Source: Haloarculaceae archaeon (GTDB lineage: Archaea > Halobacteriota > Halobacteria > Halobacteriales > Haloarculaceae). From it: a DNA stretch of 5,722 nt. Made by a program: the position numbers and the translations under genes. The stretch spans positions 1 to 5,722 of the forward strand of contig JAQCMX010000079.1 in the NCBI GenBank assembly GCA_028274885.1. Direction: 5' to 3'. Each line of letters begins with the position of its first letter. The first letter of the stretch is position 1. Positions 1-4,916 of this stretch are shown in pieces. Below the pieces are notes generated by a model. That model was not told the origin of the DNA, ran no database searches, and was given only the letters and a program-made list of their open reading frames with translations.

Positions 1-231
1 CGGGACGCCTCCTCGGAACTGTACCTCGTTGCTAAGCACCGTCTGACCGCTCCGGTCCGGGAGGGTCAGCGACACGAAGCCGAGATCGTCGATGTCGGTG
101 ACGAGGGGGACGGTATCGCCAAAATCGACGGGTTCACGCTGTTTGTCCCCGGGGCGACCGAGGGTGAGATCATAGAGGTCGAGGTGACAGATCTGAAGCC
201 GCGCTATGGCTTTGCCGAACGCGTCGAGTAG
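1..231 (+). CDS. TRAM-domain RNA-binding protein, 3' part only
   Basis: The open frame enters from the left edge and gives 76 residues before TAG at 229-231. The last ~50 residues form a TRAM domain, a small OB-like beta barrel that binds RNA. Seen directly are the pattern V-x-D-V-G-D-E-G-D-G-I-A-K (residues ~31-43), the strand FTLFVPG, then GATEGE and an ending with F-A-E-R-V. This is the usual TRAM layout, as found in TrmA/RlmD-type methyltransferases, MiaB-type enzymes and stand-alone archaeal proteins. In haloarchaea short stand-alone TRAM proteins of ~130-150 residues are common and are thought to act as RNA chaperones in the cytoplasm. The start and N-terminal half lie outside the window, so a longer enzyme cannot be excluded. 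The gene converges on the transporter gene, with only 20 bases between the two stops. Confidence 0.85.
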   Translation, partial: RDASSELYLVAKHRLTAPVREGQRHEAEIVDVGDEGDGIAKIDGFTLFVPGATEGEIIEVEVTDLKPRYGFAERVE

Positions 232-251
232 TACACAGGACAGTGGCTCGA

Positions 252-989
252 CTACGCCGCTGTCTGTTCACCCACAGCCCCGCTGTACGAGCGAACGAGA
301 CGGACAGTCAGGTAGACAAACGGTGTATCCACGGCGGCCAGCAGGAGTTTGAACAGGTACTGACCGAGGAGCAACCCGCCAACAACATCAAGCGGGAGCC
401 CCTGAAAGAGGAGAAAGGCAACGGTGATGAAAATAACCGTATCGATGAGCTGGCTGGTGGCCGTCGAGACCACGTTGCGCAACCAGAGCGAGGAACCGCC
501 GGTGTACTCTTTGAGCCGATGGAAGACGAGTACGTCCCAGTTTTGACTGACGATGTACGCGAGCAGACTCCCTGTGACGATGCCGGTACTGGCTGCAAGG
601 GTCTCCACAAACGGGTCCTGGGCCACGTCGGATGCGGGCGAGACGGGGGCCCAGATGGCGAGCCAAAGCAGTCCCAGCAGAACGAAGTTCATCACGAAAG
701 CGACGTTGACGAGCACCTGTGCGGCCCGCTTGCCGTACAGTTCGGTGTAACAGTCAGAGGCGAAGAAGGTCAGCGCGTACGCGAACACTGCCGCAGGGAC
801 GAGAATGGCGTCGCCCGTGAGCGGAAGCGAGACCGGGATCCCGACCTCGACGACCTTGACCGCGGTCACCTGTGCCGTAATCAGAGCCGTAATAAAAAGT
901 GCCGCGAGTAACATCTGTGGGATAGCCAGCACCTGACCGCCAACCCCCCCCTGGACGGTTCGCTTGCCGGTGTCCGTATCAGTCGCCAT
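252..989 (-). CDS. Queuosine/archaeosine precursor transporter, YhhQ (VUT, DUF165) family
   Basis: This 245-residue membrane protein has about six hydrophobic segments (roughly 22-45, 58-78, 92-113, 131-148, 178-198, 203-225). Family signatures visible are D-C-Y-T-E-L-Y-G-K-R-A (79-89), S-Q-N-W-D (148-152), L-W-L-R-N (168-172), T-S-Q-L-I-D-T (178-184) and a late K..D-T-P-F pair (214-224). In bacteria YhhQ imports preQ0/preQ1 for queuosine. In archaea the related tRNA base is archaeosine, made from preQ0, so salvage of a 7-deazaguanine precursor is the likely role (inference; substrate not shown here). I chose ATG at 989 because the preceding 42 in-frame residues are Ser/Arg-rich and lie over the upstream gene. 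The start overlaps the end of the ribbon-helix-helix gene by 11 bases, implying a two-gene operon. Confidence 0.88.
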   Translation of the reverse strand: MATDTDTGKRTVQGGVGGQVLAIPQMLLAALFITALITAQVTAVKVVEVGIPVSLPLTGDAILVPAAVFAYALTFFASDCYTELYGKRAAQVLVNVAFVMNFVLLGLLWLAIWAPVSPASDVAQDPFVETLAASTGIVTGSLLAYIVSQNWDVLVFHRLKEYTGGSSLWLRNVVSTATSQLIDTVIFITVAFLLFQGLPLDVVGGLLLGQYLFKLLLAAVDTPFVYLTVRLVRSYSGAVGEQTAA

Positions 990-1182
990 CGGTTTCCCCA
1001 CCGGATGTGCCGCCCCGATCCAGCCGACCCTGCCGCGCGTCGATCTCGTCGAGTAGGTCGAGCGTCTTACGGATCGATGCACGGACCGCCTCACTGCGGT
1101 TGACGAACTTGCCATCCGACCCCACGTGGCCGTCCAGGTCCTCCAGCAGTTCCTGTGGGATCTCGACGCTTATCTTGGGCAT
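979..1182 (-). CDS. Ribbon-helix-helix (CopG/Arc-type) DNA-binding protein
   Basis: This 67-residue protein has the canonical ribbon-helix-helix arrangement: a short N-terminal strand P-K-I-S-V-E-I-P (2-9), helix A from about 10 to 20 (Q-E-L-L-E-D-L-D), then N-R-S-E-A-V-R-A-S-I-R-K (residues ~32-43) starting helix B. The tail is hydrophilic and rich in Gly and Asp. Such proteins dimerise and insert the two-stranded sheet in the DNA major groove. No extra ligand-binding domain is present, so it is the minimal form. ATG at 1182 puts the strand at the N-terminus as in homologues; a TTG at 1194 would add four residues. The downstream transporter starts inside its last codons, so the protein may regulate its own operon (inference). 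It could instead be a general CopG regulator or an antitoxin, but no toxin gene is adjacent. Confidence 0.85.
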   Translation of the reverse strand: MPKISVEIPQELLEDLDGHVGSDGKFVNRSEAVRASIRKTLDLLDEIDARQGRLDRGGTSGGETDGD

Positions 1183-1263
1183 GGCCTGGCACAACCCCGT
1201 TGAATGGGCGTTTTGTTCACTCCACGGTGACGATCGCTGAGCACTCTCACGGTATTCTCACAG

Positions 1264-1283
1264 GAATATCTTTTATATATTCG
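1264..1283 (-). promoter_or_regulatory. Candidate TATA/BRE promoter for the RHH-transporter operon
   Basis: On the minus strand this reads CGAATATATAAAAGATATTC, the strongest archaeal TATA-like sequence in the window, with a CGAA stretch just upstream as a possible BRE. It would give a transcript start near 1247 and a leader of about 65 bases to the ATG at 1182. The box sits inside a small dyad (GAATAT at 1264-1269, ATATTC at 1277-1282), so it could also be an operator. A weaker AT-rich box (AACAAAA, near 1210-1218) lies at the spacing expected for a leaderless start. The box is also TATA-like on the plus strand, but no plus-strand gene follows. I see no gene between 1195 and 1344. Confidence 0.45.
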
Positions 1284-1344
1284 TACAAAAATACACCGAC
1301 CGGCGCCGCAGGCGGGGGGTCGCTCGGCACACCGAAAAGACCAC

Positions 1345-1430
1345 CTGATACGGTCGGCTGTAACGGTTTACCGGTACTTCGCCGAGCATTCCGGCGAATT
1401 CCGGAACTGATTTACAACCGACCGTGTGAG
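1345..1430. repeat. 86-bp palindromic element, copy 1 (downstream of phaC)
   Basis: The arms at 1345-1363 and 1412-1430 are complementary in one register (axis 1387.5), with mismatches at 1347/1428 and 1358/1417 and one G-T pair. The left arm begins CTGATACGG and ends GGCTGTAA; the right arm ends GTGTGAG. Inside, TTCGCC (1378-1383) and GGCGAA (1393-1398) form a core stem one base off the arm register. CCGG blocks at 1371-1374 and 1401-1404 also pair. Length, arm sequence and core layout match the element at 2820-2905. It lies at the 3' end of the broken phaC tail, whose frameshifted frame stops at a TAA (1412-1414) inside the right arm. A short T-run on the minus strand just beyond it (near 1335-1338) allows a terminator role. 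No target-site duplication is evident. Confidence 0.75.
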
Positions 1431-1638
1431 GCCCCGATTTTGTCGGATAATCGTCGTCCCCTCCGGCATCGTTCTCCGGTGGACTGGAGTTGTGCGAGCC
1501 ACCGTTGGGATGTGTTTCGGTGATGTCGGCCAGCGTATCCCGGCCGTATGCAGCGAGGGCCGCCGGCGTCTCGATATCCGCGTCGGCGAGCCGTCGAGTA
1601 TACGTCGGTTCGATCCTGCGGATCCGCTTGAGCGATTG
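1412..1638 (-). pseudogene. Decayed C-terminal extension of phaC (helix-hairpin-helix-like)
   Basis: Past the phaC TAG (1639-1641) the same frame stays open for 121 codons. Its first 40 residues read like a helix-hairpin-helix module: L-K-R-I-R-R-I-E-P-T-Y-T-R-R-L, then A-D-I-E-T-P-A-A-L and T-L-A-D-I-T-E. This matches the common archaeal pattern I-x-G-I-G-P-T-Y-A-x-R-L-x-x-A-G-I-x-T. Just after codon GAA at 1516-1518 the similarity jumps to another frame, T-S-Q-R-W-L-A-Q-L-Q (1484-1513), the expected closing helix. That frame ends at TAA 1412-1414. The stretch therefore looks like a former PhaC tail broken by one nonsense codon and one frameshift. Haloarchaeal PhaC proteins are known to be longer (about 450-500 residues) than the 377 left here. 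That they carry this kind of tail is from memory. Confidence 0.65.
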
Positions 1639-2772
1639 CTAGTCGTCGACCGCAGGTCCGGCATCGGGAGTCGTCTGTTCACCGCCCGAAACAGGGCCGT
1701 CCCGGTCGGCAAACCAGTCACAGACGTCGGGCCAGAGCTCCCTGTGAGCCTTCGAGGAGACAGAGATACCGATATGTCCGGCGGGAAACTCGATGATCCG
1801 CTCGTCTTCGCTCGCAACCGTCTCGCTGAACGGCTTGCTCGACTCCGGCGGGACGATATGGTCGTACTCCCCGACGATCTGTAACACCGGCACCTCGATC
1901 GTGGAGAGATCGACACGCTCTCCGTCGAGTTCGAACTCGCTTCGGGCGAGTTTGTTGTCGGTGTAGATATCGTCGAGGAACTCCCGGTAAACCGCACCCG
2001 GCACGTCGACACCGTCCCAGATCCACTGCTCCATGCGCGAGAAGTTCGCAACGAACGCCTCGTCCTGGATGTTCTCGAACAGTCGGACGTACTTGGTGAT
2101 GTACTGGTCAACGGGGTCCATCATAGAGAACCCGACAGCAAGCAGTTCGGCCGGGATATTCCCCAGTCGCTCCACGACGACATCCATATTGTAGTGGTTC
2201 GCCCAGTGCTCGAGAACCCCTCCAGCCCCGTCGAAGGCAAACGGTGTCGCCATCAGGCCGAGCGTGCGTACCCGCTCCTGAAACCGGCTCGTGTACATGA
2301 GTGCCATAGTTCCCCCCATACAGTACCCCAGCAGGTGAACCGCCTCGACGTCGGAGCGCTCGCGGATCACGTCGACACAGTTGTGGATGTACCGGCACAC
2401 GTAGTCGCGCAACCCGAGCGACCGATCCAGCCTCGACGGCTCACCCCAGCTTACGAGATAGACCTCGAACCCCGCCGCCAGGAACTGTCGAACGACGCTC
2501 CGGTCGGGCTGGAGATCGAGAATATAGGGCCTGTTGACGAGTGCGTAGACGATGAAAATCGGTGTCTCATGTTCGCTCTCGGCTGGAGAATAGCGGTGAA
2601 GTTCGAGTTTGTTCTCCTCGTAGACCACCGTACTCTCGGTGTGGCCGACCTCCGCTGTCAGCAGTGTGACGAGCTGTTTGTCCCCCGCGTCAGTCCGTTC
2701 GATCAGGTCTGTGGCGATCTCCAGCGTCCGACGGTGCAGCTCCATCGGCGCGGTTCCAAGCTGTGTGTTCAC
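1639..2772 (-). CDS. phaC: Class III polyhydroxyalkanoate synthase subunit PhaC, C-terminally shortened
   Basis: This 377-residue alpha/beta-hydrolase-fold enzyme polymerises (R)-3-hydroxyacyl-CoA into PHA at the granule surface. The lipase-like box G-Y-C-M-G-G puts the nucleophile at Cys151. The acid is Asp304 (G-E-Y-D-H-I-V-P) and the base His333 (P-A-G-H-I-G). This spacing is almost that of the bacterial class III enzyme (Cys149, Asp302, His331). Other hallmarks are A-L-V-N-R-P-Y-I-L-D-L-Q-P (77-89) and V-Y-L-V-S-W-G (104-110). The start is GTG at 2772, preceded by GAGG at 2783-2786, a plausible ribosome site; ATG at 2745 would drop nine residues. Class III synthases need a PhaE partner, which is absent here. 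The catalytic domain is complete, but the frame continues past the TAG into a tail, so the protein is probably shortened relative to relatives. Activity is uncertain. Confidence 0.92.
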   Translation of the reverse strand: MNTQLGTAPMELHRRTLEIATDLIERTDAGDKQLVTLLTAEVGHTESTVVYEENKLELHRYSPAESEHETPIFIVYALVNRPYILDLQPDRSVVRQFLAAGFEVYLVSWGEPSRLDRSLGLRDYVCRYIHNCVDVIRERSDVEAVHLLGYCMGGTMALMYTSRFQERVRTLGLMATPFAFDGAGGVLEHWANHYNMDVVVERLGNIPAELLAVGFSMMDPVDQYITKYVRLFENIQDEAFVANFSRMEQWIWDGVDVPGAVYREFLDDIYTDNKLARSEFELDGERVDLSTIEVPVLQIVGEYDHIVPPESSKPFSETVASEDERIIEFPAGHIGISVSSKAHRELWPDVCDWFADRDGPVSGGEQTTPDAGPAVDD

Positions 2773-2819
2773 GCCGGTCAGTCCTCGTTGGTCGGCCTGG
2801 TTGACTGCTCTCTGGGGTA

Positions 2820-2905
2820 CTGATACTGACGGCTATAACTTCGTGAGCGTATTCGACCCCACGGGGGGTCGAAATTGCTCATGGGCTTATAGCCGTTAGT
2901 ATGAG
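2820..2905. repeat. 86-bp palindromic element, copy 2 (between hisH and phaC)
   Basis: This is a near-continuous inverted repeat with axis at 2862.5. The outer arms (2823-2838 and 2887-2902) pair at 15 of 16 positions plus one G-T pair. Beyond a single mismatch (2822/2903) two more base pairs close it. Inside, 2840-2849 pairs with 2876-2885 using several G-T pairs. The core TTCGACCCC (2852-2860) pairs perfectly with GGGGTCGAA (2865-2873) around an ACGG loop. All stems share one register. The left 18 bases starting GATAC match copy 1 at 15 of 18 positions, and the space between arms is 48 bases in both copies. As RNA it would be a very stable hairpin. It lies 95 bases beyond the hisH stop and 47 bases upstream of the phaC start. 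Possible roles are a mobile palindrome, a terminator or an operator. Confidence 0.85.
2832..2841 (-). promoter_or_regulatory. Weak TATA-like box for phaC inside the palindrome arm
   Basis: The minus strand reads AGTTATAGCC here. It is the only AT-rich box between hisH and phaC at a workable distance. It would place the transcript start near 2809 and a leader of about 37 bases, consistent with a GAGG ribosome site at 2783-2786 before the GTG start. Because the element is symmetric, the same TTATAGCC occurs on the plus strand at 2887-2894, pointing into hisH in antisense. The call rests on position and composition only. Confidence 0.3.
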
Positions 2906-2915
2906 CAGAGCTACT

Positions 2916-3001
2916 GGTCATGTCCGGGTCGTCGAAGGACAGACCAATAGTAATGGGTGGTCCGGGCACGTACCACCGCGAGGGCGACCCACAAGTGGGT
3001 C
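2916..3001. terminator. Hairpin cluster after hisH
   Basis: Three short inverted repeats follow one another around and after the hisH stop. GACCCAC (2986-2992) pairs with GTGGGTC (2995-3001) and spans the stop codon. GGTGGT (2956-2961) pairs with ACCACC (2972-2977). TGTCC (2921-2925) pairs with GGACA (2937-2941), with GGTC/GACC flanking it. None has a long T-run, so classic intrinsic termination is not shown, but together with the palindrome at 2820-2905 the hisH 3' region would be highly structured. Confidence 0.3.
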
Positions 3002-3647
3002 ACGACTGTGCACACAGATCGACGAAGTTTCTGAGGATCGTGAGACCGGTCTCGCCGGACTTCTCCGGGTGGAACTGGGTTCCGAAGACGTTGCCAGCCT
3101 CGTTGGCAACGATACTGGGGAAGGTTACGCCGTAGTCGGTGGTGGCCACGGATGTGCCGCCGTCTGCTGGGTCCGCGTAATAGGAGTGGACGAAGTATGC
3201 GTACTCGCCATCGACCCCGTCGACCAGCGGGTGGTCACGCGTCGTGGTGATCTCGTTCCATCCCATCTGTGGGATCTTCACCTCGTCGGGAAATCTGAGA
3301 TTGGTCCCCGGGATCAAATCTAGCCCGTGGGCTTTCCCTTCGCCTGCGTGGTCTGCCTCCTCGCTCGTGGACAGCAGCATCTGCATCCCGAGACAGATCC
3401 CAAACAGCGGCTTGCCCGACGTTGCCGCTTCGACCAGCACCTCCCGGAAGGGGCCGGCGTTTTCCATCCCCTCACTGAACGCGCCCACGCCGGGCAACAC
3501 GATACCGTCTGCCGTCGTCAGAACGTCCGGGTCGCTCGTAACTTCGACAGCAGCGTCCGCTCGCTCCAGTCCGCGCGTGACACTCCGGAGGTTGCCCAGA
3601 CCGTAATCGAGAACAGCGATTTCGGCTGCCGTCTGCCCCATAGTCAT
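3000..3647 (-). CDS. hisH: Imidazole glycerol phosphate synthase, glutamine amidotransferase subunit HisH
   Basis: This 215-residue class I glutamine amidotransferase hydrolyses glutamine and passes ammonia to HisF. Together they make imidazole glycerol phosphate (histidine pathway) and AICAR (returned to purine synthesis). Visible marks are D-Y-G-L-G-N-L-R-S-V (14-23), the oxyanion strand L-P-G-V-G-A-F (51-57), the nucleophile elbow G-I-C-L-G-M-Q (83-89, Cys85) and F-H-P-E-K-S-G (192-198, His193 and Glu195). The length is normal and nothing is missing. I chose ATG at 3647: an AT-rich box at 3669-3676 lies about 26 bases upstream, as expected for a leaderless haloarchaeal transcript. ATG at 3641 would remove two residues. 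No other histidine gene is in the window, so it is probably transcribed alone; HisF must be encoded elsewhere. Confidence 0.95.
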   Translation of the reverse strand: MTMGQTAAEIAVLDYGLGNLRSVTRGLERADAAVEVTSDPDVLTTADGIVLPGVGAFSEGMENAGPFREVLVEAATSGKPLFGICLGMQMLLSTSEEADHAGEGKAHGLDLIPGTNLRFPDEVKIPQMGWNEITTTRDHPLVDGVDGEYAYFVHSYYADPADGGTSVATTDYGVTFPSIVANEAGNVFGTQFHPEKSGETGLTILRNFVDLCAQS

Positions 3648-3668
3648 GATCCAGCGTAACACTGCGCC

Positions 3669-3676
3669 GGATAAGT
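3669..3676 (-). promoter_or_regulatory. Candidate TATA box for hisH
   Basis: The minus strand reads ACTTATCC, centred about 26 bases upstream of the ATG at 3647. This is the usual distance between a TATA box and the start of a leaderless haloarchaeal transcript. The match to the TATA consensus is partial. The position lies in the short gap between the uracil-DNA glycosylase stop (3708) and hisH, which argues for separate transcription of hisH. Confidence 0.35.
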
Positions 3677-3707
3677 GCGTTCGCTTTCTTCTGACCGAGG
3701 CCCGGGT

Positions 3708-4325
3708 TCACCACTCACCCAGTGTCGACTGTCCACCGTCGCCGGCGTACTCTGTGGCAGTACTGATCGTATCCGCAAAGAGATCGCGCTGGTTCGGGTC
3801 GTACAGCGTCGCCGCAGGATGCAGACACAGGAGCACCCGACGCGTTTCGCCCGCGACAGCGATCTCCTCGATCTCACCAGCCTCGGCGGTTACGGCAACC
3901 GATCGCCCGAGGAGTATCTCCGCTGGCACCTTCCCGAGCGCGACGACCAGTTCGGGACCGACCGCCGCAATCTCCCGATCCAGATAGGGGCGGCAGTTCG
4001 ACCGCTCTTTGGCGCTCGGATCGCGGTTCTCCGAGGGACGGCAGCGAACGCAGTTGGTGATGCGCACGTCCGTGCGTGACAGACCCACGTCGCGGAGGTG
4101 TTCGTCGAGTACCTCGCCGCTCCGACCGACGAACGGTTCACCGCCGTCGTCCTCGTTTGCGCCGGGGGCCTCGCCGACGAAAAGCAGGTCTGCATCCCCT
4201 GGGCCGACCCCGTCCACGATTCGGTTTCGCGATTCCACCAGTTCGGGACACCTTTTACATCCTGTGACACCGAGTTTGTCCTCGTTCCAGCAGCCCGTGT
4301 CCTGGGCCTCGGGCCTCTCTCCCAT
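3708..4325 (-). CDS. Family 4 (UDGa-type) uracil-DNA glycosylase, Fe-S
   Basis: This enzyme removes uracil (from cytosine deamination or misincorporation) from DNA, opening base-excision repair. It has 205 residues from ATG 4325. The four cluster cysteines of family 4 are present: C23-x2-C26 in G-C-K-R-C-P-E-L, then C95 in N-C-V-R-C-R-P and C111 in S-N-C-R, spaced x15. Motif A is G-E-A-P-G (51-55), followed by E-P-F-V-G-R-S-G (63-70). Motif B is H-P-A (169-171) in L-H-P-A-A-T-L-Y. An in-frame GTG at 4361 directly after the DUF99 stop would add twelve residues; I prefer the ATG because the extension (E-S-L-F-P-G-P) shows no domain. It is the last gene of an operon with DUF5786 and DUF99. Family 4 is certain; the exact start is not. 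Confidence 0.9.
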   Translation of the reverse strand: MGERPEAQDTGCWNEDKLGVTGCKRCPELVESRNRIVDGVGPGDADLLFVGEAPGANEDDGGEPFVGRSGEVLDEHLRDVGLSRTDVRITNCVRCRPSENRDPSAKERSNCRPYLDREIAAVGPELVVALGKVPAEILLGRSVAVTAEAGEIEEIAVAGETRRVLLCLHPAATLYDPNQRDLFADTISTATEYAGDGGQSTLGEW

Positions 4326-4361
4326 ACGTCGGTCCGACGGGCCGGGGAACAAAGATTCCAC

Positions 4362-4916
4362 TCATTGCCGACGGAACCGATCCACGGCCCGTGCCGCCTG
4401 CCGGGCGATGCGGACCGGTTCCGGTCGTCCGCCGTCGGGCGTGAGAGTGCGGACGATCTCCCGTGTCCGGTCGGGTTCGAGACCGACAGTGCGAACGAAG
4501 ACGGTTTCGGCCCCGACCGAAACGGCCCGTCGTGGCGGCTGTGTCCGGTAGGTTTCGAGTCGGCGCTCGCGGTCCTCGCCCTCGAAGTGTTCTGAGATCG
4601 CCGCTTCAAGCCCGTCGCTTTCCTCGAATGTCACAGACAGTACCGGTCGGTCGGTCGCCTCATTGATCGCGTGTAAATCAAGTATGTTGAACCACGCGGG
4701 CGCGATCCCCGCGACGAGCAGCAGGCGGATGTCCTCGCGATCCAATCGTTCGAAAAGCGCACCGACGGCAGCGGTCGCGTCGGTCCCGCCGACTGTACAG
4801 GACCCGAACACGAAGCCGTCGACAGCGCGGTTTGCACACACGACTACACCCGCAAGTGTGCTTTGTTTCCCCCGGTAGGACTCGGCGATCCCGAGGACAC
4901 GAGCCCCGGCTTTCAC
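4362..4916 (-). CDS. DUF99 family protein (UPF0215), endonuclease V-like fold
   Basis: This 184-residue cytoplasmic protein matches the archaeal DUF99 family. Key blocks are R-V-L-G-I-A-E-S (6-13), A-V-D-G-F-V-F-G-S-C-T-V-G-G-T-D-A-T (31-48), L-L-L-V-A-G-I-A-P-A-W-F-N-I-L-D-L (65-81) and P-V-L-S-V-T-F-E-E-S (91-100). The family is known to share the RNase H-like fold of endonuclease V, which cuts DNA or RNA next to deaminated adenine, but its own activity is not established. In many DUF99 proteins the first block is G-I-D-D; here it is G-I-A-E-S, so the first metal-binding Asp of endonuclease V appears absent (comparison from memory). The start is GTG at 4916, overlapping the DUF5786 stop as GTGA, so translation is probably coupled. 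Only a stop/start junction separates it from the uracil-DNA glycosylase region, which suggests a repair role by context. Confidence 0.88.
   Translation of the reverse strand: MKAGARVLGIAESYRGKQSTLAGVVVCANRAVDGFVFGSCTVGGTDATAAVGALFERLDREDIRLLLVAGIAPAWFNILDLHAINEATDRPVLSVTFEESDGLEAAISEHFEGEDRERRLETYRTQPPRRAVSVGAETVFVRTVGLEPDRTREIVRTLTPDGGRPEPVRIARQAARAVDRFRRQ

Noticed and set aside
243..911. Long plus-strand open frame (222 codons) opposite the transporter gene
   Set aside because: It is antisense to a clear membrane-protein gene, its product has no domain character and is unusually rich in Arg, and high G+C favours such shadows.
1639..1641. phaC TAG read as pyrrolysine or suppressed
   Set aside because: Pyrrolysine use is not expected in typical haloarchaea, and the additional frameshift in the tail means readthrough would not restore a normal C-terminus.
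1426..1884. Plus-strand open frame (152 codons) over the phaC 3' end
   Set aside because: Antisense to phaC and its tail remnant. No recognisable motif, and the tail reading on the other strand explains the open frame.
1368..2111. Long minus-strand open frame (247 codons) overlapping phaC
   Set aside because: It runs in another frame inside a gene with intact catalytic motifs, and its product is a Ser/Arg-rich low-complexity chain typical of a frame shadow.
1345..2905. CRISPR-like interpretation of the repeated palindromes
   Set aside because: Only two copies, about 1.4 kb apart with a gene between them and no spacer-sized periodicity.
2901..3323. Plus-strand open frame starting at the edge of the right palindrome arm
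   Set aside because: It is antisense to hisH, and the TATA-like box lies only about 10 bases upstream of the ATG, too close for normal initiation.
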